64,000 nt of DNA from Rouxiella badensis. GTDB lineage: Bacteria > Pseudomonadota > Gammaproteobacteria > Enterobacterales > Enterobacteriaceae. The notes under the pieces are model-generated. The model was not told where the DNA came from and did not search any database. It saw only the letters and a list, made by a program, of their open reading frames with translations. This document shows positions 36,982 to 46,933 of this stretch, one piece after another. The stretch spans positions 1,364,001 through 1,428,000 of the forward strand of contig CP114060.1 of NCBI GenBank assembly GCA_026967495.1, read 5' to 3'. The position numbers were made by a program, and so were the translations under genes. The number at the start of each line of letters is the position of its first letter. Within the stretch, counting starts at the first letter, position 1.

Positions 36982-38289
36982 ATGACCTTAGAAATAGAAT
37001 TAAAATTTATTGCCACTCCTGCGGCAATTGCCGAGCTTCCTGAGCAGTTGGCTGCGTTTACCTGTGAGCACTCTGCGCCACAGAAGCTCACCAATATTTA
37101 TTATGAAACGGCGGATAACCGCCTGCGTAAGCTGGATATAGGGCTGCGTATTCGCGGTTTTGACGACAGCTACGAGATGACTATCAAGACCGCCGGAAAA
37201 GTGGTGGCGGGGCTACATCAGCGTCCTGAATACAATGTCAGTATCAAGAAGCCTGAGCTGGACCTGAGCCTGTTCCCGGCTGATATCTGGCCAGAGGGTT
37301 TCGACGTCACCGCGCTACAGGCCGAGCTGAAGCCACTGTTCCGTACTGATTTTGTGCGTGAGAAGTGGGTGATCACTTACCAGCAAAGCGAGATTGAGCT
37401 TGGCCTCGACCAAGGTCACGTGACGGCGGGTGAGCAGTCAGAGTCGCTTTCTGAAATCGAACTCGAGATCAAAAAGGGCAATACCGGTGATTTACTGGCG
37501 CTGGCGGCACTGTTGGGTAAAAACGGTGGACTGCGTCTCGGCGGCCTGAGTAAGGCGGCACGCGGTTATCATCTGGCACAGGGCAACGTGGTGCGAGAAG
37601 CGCGTGCGCTGCCTGTTTTCCACGCGGCCCCTAAAGCGACCGTAGAACAAGCTCTTAGCGGCATGCTTGAGCTGGCGTTAAGCCACTGGCAGTATCACGA
37701 AGAGCTGTGGGTGCGTGGCGACAAAACCGCGCGTATCAGCGTTTTGCAAGGCGTTGAGGCCGTGCGCCAGACGCTGGTGATTTACGGCGGACTCATTCCA
37801 CGCAAAGCCTCTACCGAGCTGCGCGCTGCGCTGACTGCATTGGCGGAAAAGCTCGAGAAGAAAGGGCTGGACGCGCAGGAAACCTGCCTCAGTGCAGACT
37901 ATCTGCAATGTAAGTTAGCACTCACTTCATGGTTGGCAAACCAGGCCTGGAAGCCATTCGTCGACGATAAGTCGCAGAAGAAGCTCGACGGCTCCTTCAA
38001 GCGATTCGCCGATATCATGCTTGGCCGCACTGCGGCAGACTTGAAAGAGGCTTTCGCCCAGTCGCTGACCGAAGAGGGATTCCGCGACCAGCTCGCGCGC
38101 CTGAAGCGCCAGGTAATCGCCTTCCACCTTCTGAGCGGAGCCTATCCTCTAGAGGAATCAATGGCTTATATTAATGTCTGGACTGAACTTCAGCAGGCTA
38201 TCGTGCAGCAACAGCACGCCTGGGAAGACTCGGCTCGTCAGCACGCGGTGATGCAGACTGCGTTTTGGTTAAACGGACAACCCCGCTAA
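36982..38289 (+). CDS. ygiF: inorganic triphosphatase YgiF (CYTH and CHAD domains)
   Basis: N-terminal CYTH domain (residues about 1-200) begins with the hallmark E-X-E-X-K as MTLEIELKF and continues NIYYETADNRLRKLDIGLRI, RPEYNV and LSEIELEIKKG; this fold hydrolyses triphosphate using Mg. The C-terminal half is a histidine-rich CHAD domain (HAAPKATVEQAL, RISVLQGVEAVRQ). ATG 36982 is chosen because the protein then aligns with E. coli YgiF (433 residues, here 435). Directly followed by glnE, as in E. coli. Confidence 0.94.
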   Translation: MTLEIELKFIATPAAIAELPEQLAAFTCEHSAPQKLTNIYYETADNRLRKLDIGLRIRGFDDSYEMTIKTAGKVVAGLHQRPEYNVSIKKPELDLSLFPADIWPEGFDVTALQAELKPLFRTDFVREKWVITYQQSEIELGLDQGHVTAGEQSESLSEIELEIKKGNTGDLLALAALLGKNGGLRLGGLSKAARGYHLAQGNVVREARALPVFHAAPKATVEQALSGMLELALSHWQYHEELWVRGDKTARISVLQGVEAVRQTLVIYGGLIPRKASTELRAALTALAEKLEKKGLDAQETCLSADYLQCKLALTSWLANQAWKPFVDDKSQKKLDGSFKRFADIMLGRTAADLKEAFAQSLTEEGFRDQLARLKRQVIAFHLLSGAYPLEESMAYINVWTELQQAIVQQQHAWEDSARQHAVMQTAFWLNGQPR

Positions 38290-38341
38290 TCCTAAGCCCG
38301 GCCTGACGCTACGTCAGGCCGATTATGAAAGGAACCCAATA

Positions 38342-41194
38342 ATGTTGCCTCTCACCCCGCTGCTCGCGGCTCAGGCCGAAAAGCTGCACCTGCGTTTTAA
38401 ACAAAGCCAAGAACAACAGCAATTAAACGACCTGCCTCCGCTCACCGAAGGTGCGCTACGCGTGCTTGCCAGCAGTGACTTTATGAGTGAGAACTTTATT
38501 GTGCATCCGCAGTGGTGGCGGGAGATTTCCGCCAGCCCGCCGCGCGTGGATGAGTGGCAATATTATGCACAGGAGCTTGCCGACGAGCTGGCTAAGGTAC
38601 AGGACGAAGCGGGGCTGATGAAGGCGCTGCGCCAGTTTCGCAAGGCTAAAATGCTGCGTATCAGCTGGTCGCAGGCGATGCAAACTAGCAGCTGCGAGCA
38701 AACGCTACAGCAGCTGAGCGTATTGGCCGAGACGCTGATCGTCGCCGCCCGCGACTGGCTCTACGAGACCTGTTGCCGCGAGTGGGGCACGCCGGTAAAC
38801 GCGGCGGGTGAGCCGCAGAAACTGCTGATTTTAGGTATGGGCAAACTCGGTGGGGGTGAACTTAATTTTTCCTCTGATATCGACCTGATTTTCTCTTATC
38901 CGGAAAACGGGCAGACACAGGGCGGACGTCGTCAGCTCGAAAACGCCCAATTTTTTATCCGTTTGGGTCAACGTCTGATTAAAGCGTTGGATCAGCCGAC
39001 TATTGACGGCTTCGTCTATCGCGTTGACATGCGCCTTCGCCCTTTTGGTGACAGCGGTCCGCTGGTAATGAGCTTCTCGGCGCTCGAAGATTACTATCAG
39101 GAGCAGGGCCGAGACTGGGAACGTTATGCGATGGTCAAGGCCAAGCTGATGGGCGACGCTGAAGACGCCAGCAGTCAGGAAATTCGCAAGATGCTGAAGC
39201 CGTTCGTGTTTCGGCGCTACATCGATTTCAGCGTGATCCAGTCACTGCGTAATATGAAAGGCATGATCGCCCGTGAGGTTCGCCGTCGCGGGCTGAAAGA
39301 CAATATCAAGCTCGGCGCGGGCGGTATCCGCGAGATTGAGTTTATCGTGCAGGTGTTCCAGCTGATACGCGGTGGCCGTGAGTCCTCGCTTCAGCAGAGG
39401 GCGCTGCTGCCGACCCTGCAGGCGGTCGCGGCGCTGCACCTGCTGCCCGAGTCGCAGGTCCGTCAACTCAATGAAAGTTATCTGTTTTTACGTCGTCTTG
39501 AGAACTTGCTACAGGCTATTGCCGATGAACAAACGCAGACCCTGCCGGGTGATGATCTCAACCGGGCGCGCCTCGCATGGGGCATGAATTTCAATACCTG
39601 GGACGAGCTGCATCAGCACACGACCCAGCATATGTTGGCGGTGCGCGGGGTCTTTGATGACCTGATTGGCGACGACACGCCAGACGCCGGTGATGACCCA
39701 CAGCAGGAGCAGTTCAACAGCCTGTGGACCGATGAACTCGATGACGGCGACCTGCTGCCGCTGGCCGAACCTCTTAGTGAACAGGCGCGCACCAGGCTGC
39801 TGCGCACCATCGGCGATTTCCGTCAGGACGTGGACAAACGTACCATCGGGCCACGTGGACGTGACCAGCTCGACCAGCTGATGCCAAGAATGCTGGCGCA
39901 AGTGTGTACTTACAAAAACGCCGACGTCCTGCTGCAGCGCCTGACCCTGCTGCTGCTCAATATCGTCACGCGGACCACCTATATCGAGCTGCTGGTGGAG
40001 TATCCCGGTGCGCTTAAACAGCTTATTCGCCTCTGTGCCGCCTCCCCGATGGTGGCCAATCAGCTTGCACGACACCCGATCCTCCTCGACGAACTCCTCG
40101 ACCCGAACACGCTATATCAGCCTATCGCTCCGGAGTCCTACCCCGATGAACTGCGCCAGTATCTATTGCGCGTGCCAGCGGATGACGAAGAGCAGCAAAT
40201 CGAAGCGCTGCGTCAGTTCAAACAGGCCCAGCAGCTGCGCATTGCCGCCGGAGATATTGCCGGTGTACTGCCGGTGATGAAGGTCAGCGATCATCTGACC
40301 TATCTGGCCGAGGCGATTCTGACGGCGGTTATCCAGCAGGCATGGGACCATATGCTGTCACGCTATGGCCAGCCGACCTATCTGCAGCAGCAGGAAGGGC
40401 GCGGTTTTGCGGTTATTGGCTACGGCAAGCTGGGCGGCTGGGAGTTGGGCTACAGTTCAGATATGGACCTGGTATTCCTGCACGATTGTCCAATGGATGT
40501 GGTGACCGACGGGCCACGCAGCATCGACGGACGGCAGTTTTACCTGCGTCTGGCGCAGCGCATCATGCACCTTTTCAGCACCCGCACGGCGTCGGGCATT
40601 CTGTATGAGGTCGACGATCGTCTGCGTCCTTCTGGCGCCTCGGGCATGCTGGTCAGCACCCTCACCGCTTTCCGGGAATATCAGCAGGAAAACGCCTGGA
40701 CCTGGGAGCATCAGGCGCTGGTCCGTGCCCGCGTGGTGTACGGCAGTCCTGAAATGACCCAGCAGATTAACGGCATCCGTCGCGAGATCCTTTGTAAGCC
40801 GCGCGATGGCGAGCAGTTGAAAAAAGAAGTCCGCGAGATGCGTGAAAAGATGGTCGCTCATTTAGCAACCAAAAAGGGTGACGTTTTCGATCTCAAGGCA
40901 GATCCGGGCGGGATTACCGACATTGAATTTATCGCTCAGTATCTGGTTCTGCGCTACGCCAGCACGGAGCCTGACCTGACCCGTTGGTCTGATAACGTGC
41001 GTATTTTCGAGCTGATGGCGAAATACAAGATTATGTCGCATGAGGAGGCGGTACAGCTGACTCATGCCTATGTGACCCTGCGTGATGAAATACATCATCT
41101 GGCTTTACAGGAACATAATGGGAAAGTTGCGGTCGATATGTTTGTCACCGAGCGCGAGCAGGTGATCGAGAGCTGGCAGCGCTGGCTGAGCTGA
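38342..41194 (+). CDS. glnE: bifunctional glutamine synthetase adenylyltransferase/deadenylase GlnE
   Basis: Adds or removes AMP on glutamine synthetase in response to PII, tuning nitrogen assimilation. The 950-residue protein contains two nucleotidyltransferase domains: the N-terminal deadenylase with GMGKLGGGELNFSSDIDLIF (about residue 170) and the C-terminal adenylylase with GYGKLGGWELGYSSDMDLVF (about residue 700), joined by a helical PII-response region. Length matches E. coli (946). AAGGA lies just before ATG. Intact, though rich in antisense open frames because of its high GC third positions. Confidence 0.97.
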   Translation: MLPLTPLLAAQAEKLHLRFKQSQEQQQLNDLPPLTEGALRVLASSDFMSENFIVHPQWWREISASPPRVDEWQYYAQELADELAKVQDEAGLMKALRQFRKAKMLRISWSQAMQTSSCEQTLQQLSVLAETLIVAARDWLYETCCREWGTPVNAAGEPQKLLILGMGKLGGGELNFSSDIDLIFSYPENGQTQGGRRQLENAQFFIRLGQRLIKALDQPTIDGFVYRVDMRLRPFGDSGPLVMSFSALEDYYQEQGRDWERYAMVKAKLMGDAEDASSQEIRKMLKPFVFRRYIDFSVIQSLRNMKGMIAREVRRRGLKDNIKLGAGGIREIEFIVQVFQLIRGGRESSLQQRALLPTLQAVAALHLLPESQVRQLNESYLFLRRLENLLQAIADEQTQTLPGDDLNRARLAWGMNFNTWDELHQHTTQHMLAVRGVFDDLIGDDTPDAGDDPQQEQFNSLWTDELDDGDLLPLAEPLSEQARTRLLRTIGDFRQDVDKRTIGPRGRDQLDQLMPRMLAQVCTYKNADVLLQRLTLLLLNIVTRTTYIELLVEYPGALKQLIRLCAASPMVANQLARHPILLDELLDPNTLYQPIAPESYPDELRQYLLRVPADDEEQQIEALRQFKQAQQLRIAAGDIAGVLPVMKVSDHLTYLAEAILTAVIQQAWDHMLSRYGQPTYLQQQEGRGFAVIGYGKLGGWELGYSSDMDLVFLHDCPMDVVTDGPRSIDGRQFYLRLAQRIMHLFSTRTASGILYEVDDRLRPSGASGMLVSTLTAFREYQQENAWTWEHQALVRARVVYGSPEMTQQINGIRREILCKPRDGEQLKKEVREMREKMVAHLATKKGDVFDLKADPGGITDIEFIAQYLVLRYASTEPDLTRWSDNVRIFELMAKYKIMSHEEAVQLTHAYVTLRDEIHHLALQEHNGKVAVDMFVTEREQVIESWQRWLS

Positions 41195-41367
41195 GTCGGT
41201 TTTACCAACAACCTTTTTCGCTTGTGATATTATCGCGCGCATTGTTTTTGGTGTGACAAAACGATTTTCGCTACGAACAACACCATTTTGGCTACGATTT
41301 GTTCAGATAGCCTGTTTGCTAAGTTTTATACCCGGAAATCGCGGGTATCTCTGTTTTGGAGTGTGGG

Positions 41368-42795
41368 ATGAAAGTAACTTTGCCTGAGTTTCACCGTGCC
41401 GGCGTTCTGGTCGTAGGTGACGTAATGCTAGACCGCTACTGGTATGGCCCAACCAGCCGTATATCGCCGGAAGCGCCGGTGCCGGTTGTTAAAGTCAATA
41501 CGATTGAAGAGCGTCCTGGCGGTGCGGCAAACGTGGCGATGAACATTGCCTCGCTCGGCGCCTGTTCTCGCCTGATTGGCTTGACTGGTGCCGACGATGC
41601 CGCCCGGGCGTTGAGTGAGCGTTTGAGCGAAGTGAACGTCAGCTGCGATTTCCTGGCCGTACCCACACATCCGACAATTACCAAGCTGCGCGTACTTTCG
41701 CGTAACCAGCAGTTGATTCGTCTCGACTTCGAAGAAGGTTTCGAGGGTATCGACCTACAGCCTATTCTGGACAAAATTCAGAACGCCTTGCCAGAAACAG
41801 GTGCGTTGGTGTTGTCTGACTATGCTAAAGGCGCCTTGCAAGACGTGCAGTCTATGATAGCGCTGGCTAAAAAGGCGGGTGTACCGGTGCTGGTCGATCC
41901 TAAAGGATCCGACTTCGAGCGTTATCGCGGTGCGACGCTGTTGACGCCAAACCTCTCCGAATTTGAAGCGGTGGTCGGCGCCTGTAAAGACGAGGCTCAG
42001 CTGGTGGAGAAAGGCATGGCGTTGATCGCCAACTTTGAGCTTTCTGCACTGTTGGTGACCCGTTCCGAACAGGGCATGACGCTGCTGCAACCGGGCAAGG
42101 CGCCGCTGCATTTGCCAACCCAGGCGCAGGAAGTGTATGACGTAACCGGTGCAGGCGACACAGTGATTGGTGTGCTGGCGACCGTGCTGGCCGCGGGCAG
42201 CAGCCTTGAGGAAGCCTGTTTCCTCGCCAACGCCGCTGCCGGTGTGGTAGTCGGTAAGTTGGGAACCTCCACCGTTTCTACCGTTGAGCTTGAAAATGCG
42301 GTACATGGTCGTACCGAAACCGGTTTTGGCGTGATGACCGAAGAAGAGCTGAAAGTTGCCGTCGCCCATGCGCGTCAGCGCGGCGAGAAGGTTGTGATGA
42401 CCAACGGCATCTTTGATATTTTGCACGCGGGCCACGTTTCTTACCTTGCCAATGCGCGCAAGCTGGGCGATCGCCTGATTGTGGCGGTAAACAGCGATGC
42501 CTCGACCAAGCGTTTAAAAGGCGAAACGCGCCCAATCAATGCTCAAGCACAGCGTATGGCCGTGTTGGCCGGATTAGGTGCGGTTGACTGGGTGGTCGGC
42601 TTTGAAGAAGATACGCCGCGTCGCCTGATTGCCGGAGTGTTACCCGACCTGTTGGTCAAGGGCGGAGACTACGAGCCTCATCAGATTGCCGGATGCGACG
42701 AAGTGTGGGCCAATGGCGGTGAAGTCAAAGTCCTGAATTTTGAAGATGGTTTATCAACTACCAAGATAATCAATCAGATTAAATCTCAGGAGTAG
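41368..42795 (+). CDS. hldE: bifunctional heptose kinase/adenylyltransferase HldE
   Basis: Makes ADP-L-glycero-D-manno-heptose precursors for the LPS inner core: the N-terminal ribokinase-like domain phosphorylates heptose-7-phosphate and the C-terminal domain adds AMP. Visible signatures are LVVGDVMLDRYWYG, ERPGGAANVAMN and VTGAGDTVIGVLA (kinase) and TNGIFDILHAGHVSYLANAR, the HxGH nucleotidyl motif (adenylyltransferase). ATG 41368 follows GGAG by six bases. 475 residues, as in E. coli (477). Confidence 0.97.
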   Translation: MKVTLPEFHRAGVLVVGDVMLDRYWYGPTSRISPEAPVPVVKVNTIEERPGGAANVAMNIASLGACSRLIGLTGADDAARALSERLSEVNVSCDFLAVPTHPTITKLRVLSRNQQLIRLDFEEGFEGIDLQPILDKIQNALPETGALVLSDYAKGALQDVQSMIALAKKAGVPVLVDPKGSDFERYRGATLLTPNLSEFEAVVGACKDEAQLVEKGMALIANFELSALLVTRSEQGMTLLQPGKAPLHLPTQAQEVYDVTGAGDTVIGVLATVLAAGSSLEEACFLANAAAGVVVGKLGTSTVSTVELENAVHGRTETGFGVMTEEELKVAVAHARQRGEKVVMTNGIFDILHAGHVSYLANARKLGDRLIVAVNSDASTKRLKGETRPINAQAQRMAVLAGLGAVDWVVGFEEDTPRRLIAGVLPDLLVKGGDYEPHQIAGCDEVWANGGEVKVLNFEDGLSTTKIINQIKSQE

Positions 42796-42824
42796 AGAGC
42801 CTCGCTTCTCGCGCTCTGACCATT

Positions 42825-42853
42825 AAAAAAGGCCTGCTTATGCGGGCCTTTTT
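42825..42853. terminator. bidirectional terminator between hldE and ubiK
   Basis: AAAAAAGGCCTGC-TTAT-GCGGGCCTTTTTA; an A-tract/stem/T-tract hairpin between convergent genes. Confidence 0.9.
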
Positions 42854-42868
42854 ATTGCAAGAAGACGG

Positions 42869-43150
42869 TTATTCCTGCGGCTTCTCTGCGCTTGGGGCGG
42901 CAGTCGCTGCCAGTTGGGTTTCAAGCTGGGTCAGGCGCTGTTCCAGCAGCGTCAGTTTTTCACGGGTGCGCAGCAGAACCTGCGTCTGTACGTCAAACTC
43001 TTCGCGGTTAACCAAGTCCATGCGGCTGAACTGAGCCTGAAGAACCTGACGCACTTTCTTTTCTGTATCTTCCCCAAACTCGCGGATCCCTTTAGGCATG
43101 GCTTCATGAACCTGGCGAGCTATTTGTTCAATTTTTTTAGTGTCGATCAT
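42869..43150 (-). CDS. ubiK: ubiquinone biosynthesis accessory factor UbiK
   Basis: A 93-residue protein (formerly YqiC, BMFP family) that helps UbiJ in aerobic ubiquinone synthesis. The N-terminal MIDTKKIEQIARQVHEAMPK is the conserved amphipathic part. The C-terminal half (TREKLTLLEQRLTQLETQLA) is a trimer-forming coiled coil, followed by an Ala/Pro tail. Convergent with hldE and divergent from the ribB riboswitch. Confidence 0.93.
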   Translation of the reverse strand: MIDTKKIEQIARQVHEAMPKGIREFGEDTEKKVRQVLQAQFSRMDLVNREEFDVQTQVLLRTREKLTLLEQRLTQLETQLAATAAPSAEKPQE

Positions 43151-43310
43151 TGTCGTTACCCTGTTTCAGAAAAGTGGCGTTCTCTTAGTGTAATGCCAGA
43201 TTGCCATTCTATAAACCTTTCACGACACCTTTAATCGTTCATCTCCACGGCCCAATAGCACGATGGGTGCATTGCCCGCAGCTTTTTTGGCGTTATAGTT
43301 GGCATGCTTA
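43151..43310. other. ubiK-ribB divergent promoter region
   Basis: The 160 bases between the ubiK start and the FMN riboswitch should carry both divergent promoters. No further feature was recognised. Confidence 0.4.
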
Positions 43311-43494
43311 TTCTCAGGGCGGGGTGCAAGTCCCCACCGGCGGTAAACCACAGAACAAATTGATGAAACACTCTTTCATCATCGTGGAAGCCCGCGAGCG
43401 CTTAGGTTTCTTCATCTTTGATGGAGGGCATAAGGTCAGCAGATCCGGTGTAATTCCGGGGCCGACGGTTATAGTCCGGATGGGAGAGAGTAAC
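43311..43494 (+). promoter_or_regulatory. FMN riboswitch (RFN element) controlling ribB
   Basis: The highly conserved RFN blocks are in order: TCAGGGCGGGGTGCAAGTCC, CCCACCGGCGGTAA, a long variable hairpin (about 43355-43405), AGCCCGCGAGCG, GGTCAGCAGATCCGGTG, TTCCGGGGCCGACGGTTATA and GTCCGGATGGGAGAGAGTAA. FMN binding folds this aptamer and lowers expression of the riboflavin gene downstream. A short GC hairpin (CGGGC ... GCCCG, near 43503-43518) follows and then about 110 bases of leader to ribB, space enough for control at termination or at translation. Confidence 0.97.
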
Positions 43495-43630
43495 GAATTG
43501 ATCGGGCTTAAATGCCCGCTACGTTATTTTATAGCGATAGCCTGCTATACGCATGGCCATGCTGACTCCGCAAGACGCCCTGATTCTGGTAATCCATTTA
43601 TTTTCATAGAGTTAATGAGGTTATTTTACC

Positions 43631-44284
43631 ATGAATCAGACTTTACTTTCCGAATTCGGCACGCCGTCAGAACGCGTTGAACGCGCACTCGCTGCGCTAC
43701 GCAATGGCCAGGGTGTGATGGTGCTGGATGACGAAAACCGCGAAAACGAAGGCGATATGATCTTCGCCGCAGAAACCATGACCGTTGAGCAAATGGCGCT
43801 AACTATTCGCCACGGCAGCGGCATCGTGTGCCTGTGTTTAACCGACCAACGCCGCAAGCAGCTCGAGCTTCCGATGATGGTTGAGCAAAACTCCAGCCAC
43901 TATCAGACCGGTTTTACCGTGACTATCGAAGCGGCTAAAGGGGTGACGACCGGTGTTTCCGCGTCAGACCGCTTGACCACTATTCGTGCAGCAATTGCCG
44001 AGGGTGCAAAACCTTCCGATCTTAACCGTCCAGGGCACGTGTTCCCGCTGCGCGCGCGCGACGGCGGTGTATTGACCCGCCGTGGCCATACCGAAGCGAC
44101 CATCGATCTCGTGAGTCTGGCTGGATTCGGCCCTTACGGCGTTCTGTGCGAACTGACCAATGACGACGGCAGCATGGCTCACGCGCCAGAAGCCATTGTG
44201 TTTGCCAACAATCATAATATGCCGGTGGTGACCATCGACGATCTGGTGGCTTATCGCGAAGCTCTGACTCAGCAGGCTGGCTAA
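43631..44284 (+). CDS. ribB: 3,4-dihydroxy-2-butanone-4-phosphate synthase RibB
   Basis: Converts ribulose-5-phosphate to dihydroxybutanone phosphate and formate for riboflavin synthesis. The 217-residue protein has the acidic metal-binding loop VLDDENRENEGDMIFAAE, HGSGIVCL, TGVSASDR, RPGHVFPLRARDGGVLTRRG and TEATIDL, the full active-site set. Its length equals E. coli RibB (217). The FMN riboswitch upstream makes it end-product controlled. Confidence 0.97.
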   Translation: MNQTLLSEFGTPSERVERALAALRNGQGVMVLDDENRENEGDMIFAAETMTVEQMALTIRHGSGIVCLCLTDQRRKQLELPMMVEQNSSHYQTGFTVTIEAAKGVTTGVSASDRLTTIRAAIAEGAKPSDLNRPGHVFPLRARDGGVLTRRGHTEATIDLVSLAGFGPYGVLCELTNDDGSMAHAPEAIVFANNHNMPVVTIDDLVAYREALTQQAG

Positions 44285-44315
44285 GCTTTTTATTTACCAG
44301 GTCATGTATTAACAA

Positions 44316-44343
44316 GAGCCGACAGAGTTTATGTCGGCTTTTT
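44316..44343 (+). terminator. terminator after ribB
   Basis: AGCCGACA-GAGTTTA-TGTCGGCT followed by TTTT, 32 bases past the stop. Confidence 0.85.
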
Positions 44344-44454
44344 AATTTTTCAGCAACAAGATCACAGGGTATTAAGGTTTTATAAGGGGAGGACGGTAGG
44401 ATGCCGGTTAACCAGTGAGTAGAATTTTATCATTCATTTATTAACTTAATTGGT

Positions 44455-46002
44455 TTGATTTTGATAAATAATTCCTCATTGAATATAAAAGTTAAGTTTG
44501 GTGTCTTATTTCTGTTTTGCCTGATCTCATGCCTGTCCTTTGGTTACCCATTTAAAATTATGCATGTTATTACACTATTTTTAATCATGCTTACCGTCTC
44601 AAGTTTTTCATCGTTTTTATATAAATTACTTATCGCCATAATCTTTATTATTTCTTCATTCTATCTCCCAGTTGCATTATCTTTTGGTCCGGTTGATTTT
44701 AATACCCTCCTTTCGGTGAAATATAGTAATGTAAGTGAAGGTATTATGCTTATAAAAACCATTCCTGGGTTCTATTTTAGCTTGCCACTCGTGACTCTCG
44801 CTATGACGATTTTTATTTTCGACATAAAGGTCGACAAATTAAATTTCAGGCCGATAATTATCACTTACCTTTTTATCTCCTTAGTTTCGACGCCGGTCAG
44901 GCTTTATATCAATGAGGGTAGGGTGAAAGTTTTTAGCACAGGTATTCCTGTTGTAAGATTTGTCACTGATGTTCTCGAGAATTACCGCCAAGTGGATGAG
45001 GAAACGGCCTTAATGCAGCAGAGCCTGACCACCCCAGACGTCTGGGACTCCAGAAAGAACGCTCACTAACTATCAGAATTACATAATAATCATCGGTGAG
45101 AGCGTACGCAGCGACTACCTGAATGCCTATGGTTTTCCGATCGGTAATACGCCTTTTATGAGGCTCGGCTCCGGGGGTGTTATTTACCCATTATATTTCG
45201 GCAGCATCATCAACGCAGACTTCGCTGAAGAATTCATTATCACTGCGGCGAGGTCTCTACGTTGAGCTGAATAATAATATTATTACCCTGGCTAACAAGG
45301 CGGGTTTTACGACCTTTTGGTATTCTAATCAGGGCAGTCTCGGTCCGCACGACACCTCTGTTTCCTCATTCGCCAAAAGAGCTAATTTATTTAATTTTAT
45401 GCAAAAAGGTAAATCCTCTGATGGGGTTGGATCGGGGGATTTCGATCTTTTAGGCGGTGTCGCCTCAGTGATGAAAAAATAAGCCGGCGAAACTGATTGT
45501 ATTACACCTGATGGGTTCGCATCCTCTTGCCTGTGACAGGACGAAAGGGAAATATCAGGAATTCAGCCAATCAAAGGAAATATCCTGCTATATCCAAAGT
45601 ATTAGAGAAACGGATGAACTTCTTTCCAGGGTAGTGGAATTAGCGAAAGAGAGCGGTCAGAGTTGGTCAATGATGTATTTCGCTGACCATGGCCTAGCAT
45701 TTAAGGGGCCGGACACCGATAACGCGCGATTACAGCACGGTGATAAATTAAAACAAAATTATACCGTGCCGATGTTTATGACTTCATCAGACAGTAAAAG
45801 AAGGGAAGTTAATTCTTACCCTAGAAGTGCGATTAATTTCCTGAGCCTGTTTGCGCAGTGGACGGGTATTAAGGATAAGCTGATCGGCACGGGCTGCAAT
45901 ATGCTGGCTGATGTCCCCTGTGACAATCAGGATCGGGTGATTCAATTCACTCAGGAGCAAGTACTATTCTCATCACTTGGAGAAGATACCCCGGCCCATT
46001 AA
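44455..46002 (+). CDS. sulfatase-fold phosphoethanolamine-transferase-like membrane protein (three frameshifts)
   Basis: Four hydrophobic segments (to about residue 150: VLFLFCLISCLSFGYPF, IIFIISSFYLPVALSFG, LPLVTLAMTIFIFDI, PIIITYLFISLVS) precede a periplasmic alkaline-phosphatase-fold domain. This holds QNYIIIIGESVRSDYLNAYG, a Thr-containing STQTSLKNSL where the nucleophile is expected, LHLMGSHP and MMYFADHG. The pattern is that of EptA/OpgE-type transferases, which put phosphoethanolamine on lipid A or glucans. Three one-base excesses (A at 45068-45069, G in 45173-45177, A in 45474-45479) break it; correction gives 514 residues. The start is uncertain (TTG 44455, no clear RBS). Low GC and no match to the E. 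coli order suggest transfer; it may be a true decaying gene. Confidence 0.7.
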
Positions 46003-46142
46003 CTTAACCATTCAAATTTATTGAACATCATCATCACGGTTATCCGGCTGATCCGAGTAGAGGAAAAGAGTAACCTCTTTCTATCGAATGGTCGCCGTCG
46101 CGGTGACCATTACCTCTTAATCCGAGCGGTAAGGAACATTTT

Positions 46143-46927
46143 ATGACTACCTCACGCATGCCAGCACTGTTTTTGGGACACGGTAGTCCGATGAACGTGC
46201 TCGAAGACAACGTCTATACCCGTGCCTGGGAAGCGCTGGGGAAAACCTGCCGCGTCCGAAGGCGATCCTTGCTGTTTCTGCCCACTGGTACACCCGTGGT
46301 ACCGCAGTGACGGCGATGGAGAATCCGCGCACCATTCACGATTTCGGAGGCTTTCCGCAGGCGCTGTTTGATAAACGTTATCCAGCACCGGGCTCTCCCG
46401 CGCTGGCAAAACGTGTTCAGGCGCTGCTGGCACCGCTAGACGTGATTGCCGATCAAGAATGGGGTTACGATCACGGATCCTGGGGCGTGCTGATCAAGAT
46501 GTATCCTGAGGCCGATATCCCCATGATCCAGCTCAGCATCGACGGCACTAAACCGGCTGAATATCATTATCAGCTGGGTAAAAAGCTTGCTGCACTGCGT
46601 GACGAGGGCGTGATGATCGTTGCCAGCGGCAACGTGGTGCATAACCTGCGTATGGTGAAATGGGAAGGAAACGCCGAACCCTACCCGTGGGCAAGGGCTT
46701 TTGATGAATACGTGGTGAATAATCTTGGCTGGAAAGGGGAGGCGAAGGACCATCCGCTGGTTAACTTTATGCAGCACGAAGGTGCCGCGTTGTCTAACCC
46801 AACGCCCGAACATTACCTGCCGCTGCTTTACCTGCTGGGCACCTGGGACGGCGTGGAGCCAATCACACTGCCAACCCAGGGAACGGTGATGAGTTCCCTG
46901 AGCATGCTGTCGGTGCAGCTGGGCTAA
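46143..46927 (+). CDS. ygiD: 4,5-DOPA-extradiol dioxygenase YgiD (frameshifted)
   Basis: Member of the LigB-type extradiol ring-cleavage family. ATG 46143 follows AAGGA at eight bases, and the protein opens MPALFLGHGSPMNVLEDNVY with the iron-binding His. One base missing in the G4 run 46238-46241 causes the early stop; corrected, it reads ALGENLPRPKAILAVSAHWY and continues RGTAVTAMENPRTIHDFGGF and VMIVASGNVVHNLR. The result is 261 residues, the E. coli length. Zinc- or iron-dependent cleavage of DOPA to betalamic-type products is the activity described for the family. Convergent with ygiC. Confidence 0.92.
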
Positions 46928-46933
46928 GCGCCG

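Noticed and set aside
41755..42435. 226-codon open frame antisense to hldE
   Set aside because: Shadow of hldE; low-complexity, His/Gln/Arg-rich composition typical of antisense frames.
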